Source of the DNA: an uncultured Blautia sp.
Lineage (GTDB): Bacteria > Bacillota > Clostridia > Lachnospirales > Lachnospiraceae
Length of the DNA: 64,000 nucleotides
NCBI RefSeq assembly: GCF_934424005.1
Contig: NZ_CAKRXI010000014.1
Coordinates: forward strand, 1-64,000
Direction of reading: 5' to 3'
Made by a program: the position numbers and the translations under genes
The notes under the pieces: model-generated
The model's database searches: none
What the model was told of the DNA's origin: nothing
What the model saw: only the letters and a program-made list of their open reading frames with translations
Part shown: piece after piece, positions 61,471 through 64,000 of the stretch
How positions within the stretch are numbered: position 1 is the first letter of the stretch
Layout: every line of letters begins with the position of its first letter

Positions 61471-61962
61471 TTAGTCCAGTCCGTTCAGTTTGCGCATGGC
61501 TTTTACAAGTCCACCGGCCTGAATGATACTCATCAGATTCTCCGGCAGGGAAGCGATCGGGTACTGTTTTCCATCATAGTCTACATGTTCATTCATCACA
61601 ACAGTAACGGTATCTCCCTCTTTGATATCATCGTGAAGATCCGGCTGCTCGATCAGCAGAAGTCCGTTGTTGATAGAGTTTCTGAAGAAAATTCTTGCAA
61701 ATGATTTTGCAATGACACACTGGATTCCCAGTGCTTTGATAATCTCCGGTGCCTGTTCTCTGGAAGAACCGCAGCCGAAGTTTTTGCCGGCAACAATGAT
61801 GTCGCCTTTCTGGATCTGTCCAGCCAGTTCCGGACGGAGCGGGCTGAATCCATACTGTTTCATATCATCAATTGTCTTGAGTGCCAGATACTCGGTTGGG
61901 ATGATGATATCGGTATCGATGTCATCACCAAGTACCCACACTTTGCCTGTAAACTTTTCCAT
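61471..61962 (-). CDS. leuD: 3-isopropylmalate dehydratase-like small subunit (copy 1)
   Basis: 163 residues, the swivelling domain partner of LeuC. DDIDTDIIIPTEYLAL, GKNFGCGSSREQAPEIIKALG and SFARIFFRNSINNGL are typical. The substrate-loop sequence after EY is LALKT. It starts 25 bases after leuC copy 2 ends and pairs with the leuC just downstream. Confidence 0.92.
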   Translation of the reverse strand: MEKFTGKVWVLGDDIDTDIIIPTEYLALKTIDDMKQYGFSPLRPELAGQIQKGDIIVAGKNFGCGSSREQAPEIIKALGIQCVIAKSFARIFFRNSINNGLLLIEQPDLHDDIKEGDTVTVVMNEHVDYDGKQYPIASLPENLMSIIQAGGLVKAMRKLNGLD

Positions 61963-61987
61963 AATCTATGTTATCCTCTTCTCTTTC

Positions 61988-63238
61988 TCAGATTTCAGAC
62001 GGCAGTGCGATCTTGCCTGCAATTGCAGATGCGGTAACAGTTGCTGCAGATCCAAGATATACTTTGGAGCTCGGATGTCCTGCACGTCCCTTGAAGTTAC
62101 GTGTTCCTGTACTGATCAGGACTTCATTTTCACCGATGACACCCTGGCAGCTTCCCCAGCATACACTGCAGTTCGGGTTCATAACAATCGCGCCTGCTTC
62201 CATGAAGATGTCGATCAGCCCTTCTTTTAATGCCTGACGATAGATGGTCTGGCTTGCCGGAACAACGAGGAAACGTACCTTGTCAGATACTTTCTTTCCT
62301 TTGATAATCTCAGCACCTACGCGCAGATCTTCAATACGACCGTTATTACAGGACCCAAGAAATGCTTCATTAATCTCAATTCCGCATGCTTCTTCTGCCG
62401 GAACAACATTGTCTACGAAATCCGGTTTTGCAACTACCGGACGAACTTTGCTGAGATCGAAGGTATACTCTCTTACATATTTTGCATCCGGATCACTGTG
62501 GAATACAGCCTTTGGTTCGCGTCCATGTTCTTTGAGGTATTCCATTGCTTTTTCGTCTGCTTCAAAGATACCTGTCTTAGCACCTGCCTCTACTGCCATG
62601 TTGCAGAGAGTCATACGATCGCTGATGCTTAATGTTTTTGCGCCTTCTCCGGTGAATTCCATTACCTGATAGTTACATCCGTTTGCACCAACTTCTCCAA
62701 TGATGGTAAGGATCAGGTCACGGGCGGTAACACCTTCCGGAAGTTTACCGGTCAGATTGAATTTTACAGATTCCGGAACCAGTACCCAGGAAGTTCCTGT
62801 TACCATTCCATAAAGAAAGTCTGTACATCCGACACCGGTTCCGAATGCGCCAAGTGCACCATAAGAACAGGTATGGCTGTCTGCGCCAAAGATCAGTTCA
62901 CCCGGACGAACATAATTCTCAATCATAACCTGATGGCAGACGCCTTTGCCTTCCCAGAAATCAATGTTATTTTCTTTTGCAAAGTCTCTCATTTTTTTCT
63001 GGGATGCTGCTGTTTTCGGACAGTCAGACGGTACGTTGTGGTCAACGATAAAAACAAGTTTTTTTGTATCTGCAATATGCGGATTTTTTAATTTATTATT
63101 ATACATATCTACAGTCAGATGTGTGGTTCCGTCATTACTCATCAGACGGTCAAGCTGAACCGTATGGATATCACCAGGTTTAACACTATCCACACCGGCT
63201 GCTGCTGCGATGATTTTTTCTGCGATTGTCATTCCCAT
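61988..63238 (-). CDS. leuC: 3-isopropylmalate dehydratase-like large subunit (copy 2)
   Basis: 416 residues, same family as copy 1 but clearly diverged: cysteines in GSCNNGR and NPNCSVCWGSCQG, also FWEGKGVCHQVM and GADSHTCSYGALGAFGTGVGCTD. The NPNCSVC form differs from the HPGCGLC form of copy 1. ATG 63238 follows AGGAGG and lies 2 bases after the leuD copy 2 stop. Confidence 0.92.
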   Translation of the reverse strand: MGMTIAEKIIAAAAGVDSVKPGDIHTVQLDRLMSNDGTTHLTVDMYNNKLKNPHIADTKKLVFIVDHNVPSDCPKTAASQKKMRDFAKENNIDFWEGKGVCHQVMIENYVRPGELIFGADSHTCSYGALGAFGTGVGCTDFLYGMVTGTSWVLVPESVKFNLTGKLPEGVTARDLILTIIGEVGANGCNYQVMEFTGEGAKTLSISDRMTLCNMAVEAGAKTGIFEADEKAMEYLKEHGREPKAVFHSDPDAKYVREYTFDLSKVRPVVAKPDFVDNVVPAEEACGIEINEAFLGSCNNGRIEDLRVGAEIIKGKKVSDKVRFLVVPASQTIYRQALKEGLIDIFMEAGAIVMNPNCSVCWGSCQGVIGENEVLISTGTRNFKGRAGHPSSKVYLGSAATVTASAIAGKIALPSEI

Positions 63239-63240
63239 GG

Positions 63241-63723
63241 TTATTTCTCCTCCTTGTTCAGTGAAGCGATCAGGCCGCCCTGATTCAGAATACCCTGCAT
63301 ATATTCCGGAAGTTTGGTACAGGTATAAGTCTTTCCGTTTGCAACTGCTGTACCATCAGACATATGAAGTTCCATGGTATCTCCGGTCTGTACATCATCT
63401 GGAAGATCTTTACAGACAATTGCCGGAAGTCCGATGTTGATCGCATTTCTGAAGAAAATTCTTGCAAAGGATTTGGCGATAACGGCCTGTACCCCAAGTG
63501 CTTTGAGTACGCCCGGTGCCTGTTCTCTGGAAGAACCACAGCCAAAGTTCTCACCGCCAACTACGAAATCTCCCGGTTTTACTTTCTTTGCAAAATCAGG
63601 ATCCAATGATTCAAATGTATGACCCTTCATTTCATCCAGATTTGGCAGAAGCAGATACTGGGATGCAATGATCTGGTCTGTATCAAGGTCATTATGAAAT
63701 TTAAAAATTGTACCTTTTTCCAT
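63241..63723 (-). CDS. leuD: 3-isopropylmalate dehydratase-like small subunit (copy 2)
   Basis: 160 residues: FHNDLDTDQIIASQYLLL, GENFGCGSSREQAPGVLKALG, KSFARIFFRNAINIGLPAIV. The loop sequence after QY is LLLPN. It is the first gene of the leuD-leuC-leuD-leuC operon. Confidence 0.92.
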   Translation of the reverse strand: MEKGTIFKFHNDLDTDQIIASQYLLLPNLDEMKGHTFESLDPDFAKKVKPGDFVVGGENFGCGSSREQAPGVLKALGVQAVIAKSFARIFFRNAINIGLPAIVCKDLPDDVQTGDTMELHMSDGTAVANGKTYTCTKLPEYMQGILNQGGLIASLNKEEK

Positions 63724-63765
63724 AATAATAGTTCCTTTCTATGTATAACTATTCATTTTCTCTCT

Positions 63766-63793
63766 ATTCTACCACAAATTTACGTAATAGCAA
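63766..63793 (-). promoter_or_regulatory. Putative promoter of the leuDC operon
   Basis: Minus-strand TTGCTA (63788-63793), 16 bases, TAGAAT (63766-63771). I see no T-box in the ~100 bases before leuD, so no leucine attenuation is visible. Confidence 0.55.
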
Positions 63794-63826
63794 AATGTAT
63801 ATTTATAAGAATTTTGCATTAAAAAC

Positions 63827-64000
63827 TTATTCAGATTTTTCCAGTAACTCATATGCAATACGCGGGCTTCCATCCGGCACATACACGATTCCACACCGTA
63901 CAAAGCCATATTTTTCAAGTACATGCTGCATTACTTTATTATCCTCATGTGTATCTATTCGTAAATGCGGTATCTGTGCCTTACAGTAGTCCATGATCTT
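63827..64000 (-). CDS. GNAT family acetyltransferase, 3' end only
   Basis: The last 57 residues of a gene that continues past the window edge. They contain IPHLRIDTHEDNKVMQHVLEKYGFVRCGIVYV, the end of the GNAT fold (acetyl-CoA-binding His-Glu-x-Asn helix, then the KYGF strand), and finish PRIAYELLEKSE. The substrate cannot be told. Confidence 0.8.
   Translation of the reverse strand, partial: KIMDYCKAQIPHLRIDTHEDNKVMQHVLEKYGFVRCGIVYVPDGSPRIAYELLEKSE

Noticed and set aside
63724-63826. T-box (leucine) before the leuDC operon
   Set aside because: Only about 100 bases are available and no T-box sequence (such as TGGTACCGCG) is present.
1-64000. CRISPR array or prophage
   Set aside because: No set of regularly spaced repeats, no integrase, terminase, transposase or phage structural gene is visible.

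Overview
The window looks like ordinary chromosomal core sequence from a low-to-mid GC Gram-positive gut anaerobe of the Clostridia, most likely Lachnospiraceae (Blautia/Ruminococcus/Dorea type). The signs are: strong GGAGG ribosome binding sites, sigma-A promoters, an HrcA/CIRCE element, SigH and an orphan Spo0A DNA-binding domain, a two-subunit type PyrD/PyrK, a GlnRS, LarB/LarC, and several small proteins (an 'endosialidase'-labelled protein, DUF6142, DUF5721) that I associate with Lachnospiraceae. I see no insertion sequence, prophage, CRISPR array, rRNA or plasmid feature. About 57 of 64 protein genes are on the minus strand.

Layout, left to right (most operons read right to left). 1-5.9 kb: radA with a small conserved gene, clpC with a GntR regulator in place of ctsR-mcsAB, and an SseB-like gene. 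5.9-9.5 kb: a purine operon purE-purM-purN-purD with a near-consensus promoter. 9.6-14 kb: pyrE followed by a chain of small membrane proteins, an HD phosphohydrolase and an M29 aminopeptidase. 14-18.2 kb: pyrF-pyrK-pyrD and a MATE exporter. 18.2-21 kb: a cold shock gene behind a long leader hairpin, DegV, and a convergent pair (DUF5721 and a stand-alone Spo0A C-terminal domain) whose coding ends overlap. 21-26.5 kb: htpG with a CIRCE operator and a 1010-residue cell-wall protein. 26.6-31.5 kb: two HAD phosphatases, maf, tRNA-Thr(GGU) and glnS. 31.6-36 kb: the conserved ispF-cysS-mrnC-rlmB-sigH operon, headed by a truncated glycerol-1-phosphate dehydrogenase remnant. 36-42.4 kb: a secreted beta-lactamase-fold serine hydrolase, a nuclease-helicase fusion, an HPr-like protein without the catalytic histidine, aspartate kinase and a DUF2325 protein. 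42.5-47 kb: larB-larC-patatin-trmO and a papain-like protein. 47-50.6 kb: a dicarboxylate symporter, a secreted Ig-like protein and an aldose epimerase. 50.7-56 kb: an MMPL exporter, its heptad-repeat partner and a divergent TetR regulator. 56-60.2 kb: an FAD oxidoreductase, TspO and a sodium:alanine/glycine symporter under a tandem glycine riboswitch. 60.2-63.8 kb: two consecutive LeuD-LeuC pairs in one operon. The window ends in a truncated GNAT acetyltransferase gene.

Functionally the window covers purine and pyrimidine synthesis, leucine-type dehydratases, aspartate-family amino acid entry, stress response (ClpC, HtpG, Csp), translation (GlnRS, CysRS, RlmB, TrmO, mini-RNase III, tRNA-Thr), and several cell-surface or efflux modules. 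I found no clearly new multi-gene system. The best leads are regulatory or evolutionary: the csp leader hairpin, the orphan Spo0A domain, the histidine-less HPr, the repeated leuDC pairs, the GntR-clpC pairing, and the MMPL/heptad-repeat/TetR module.
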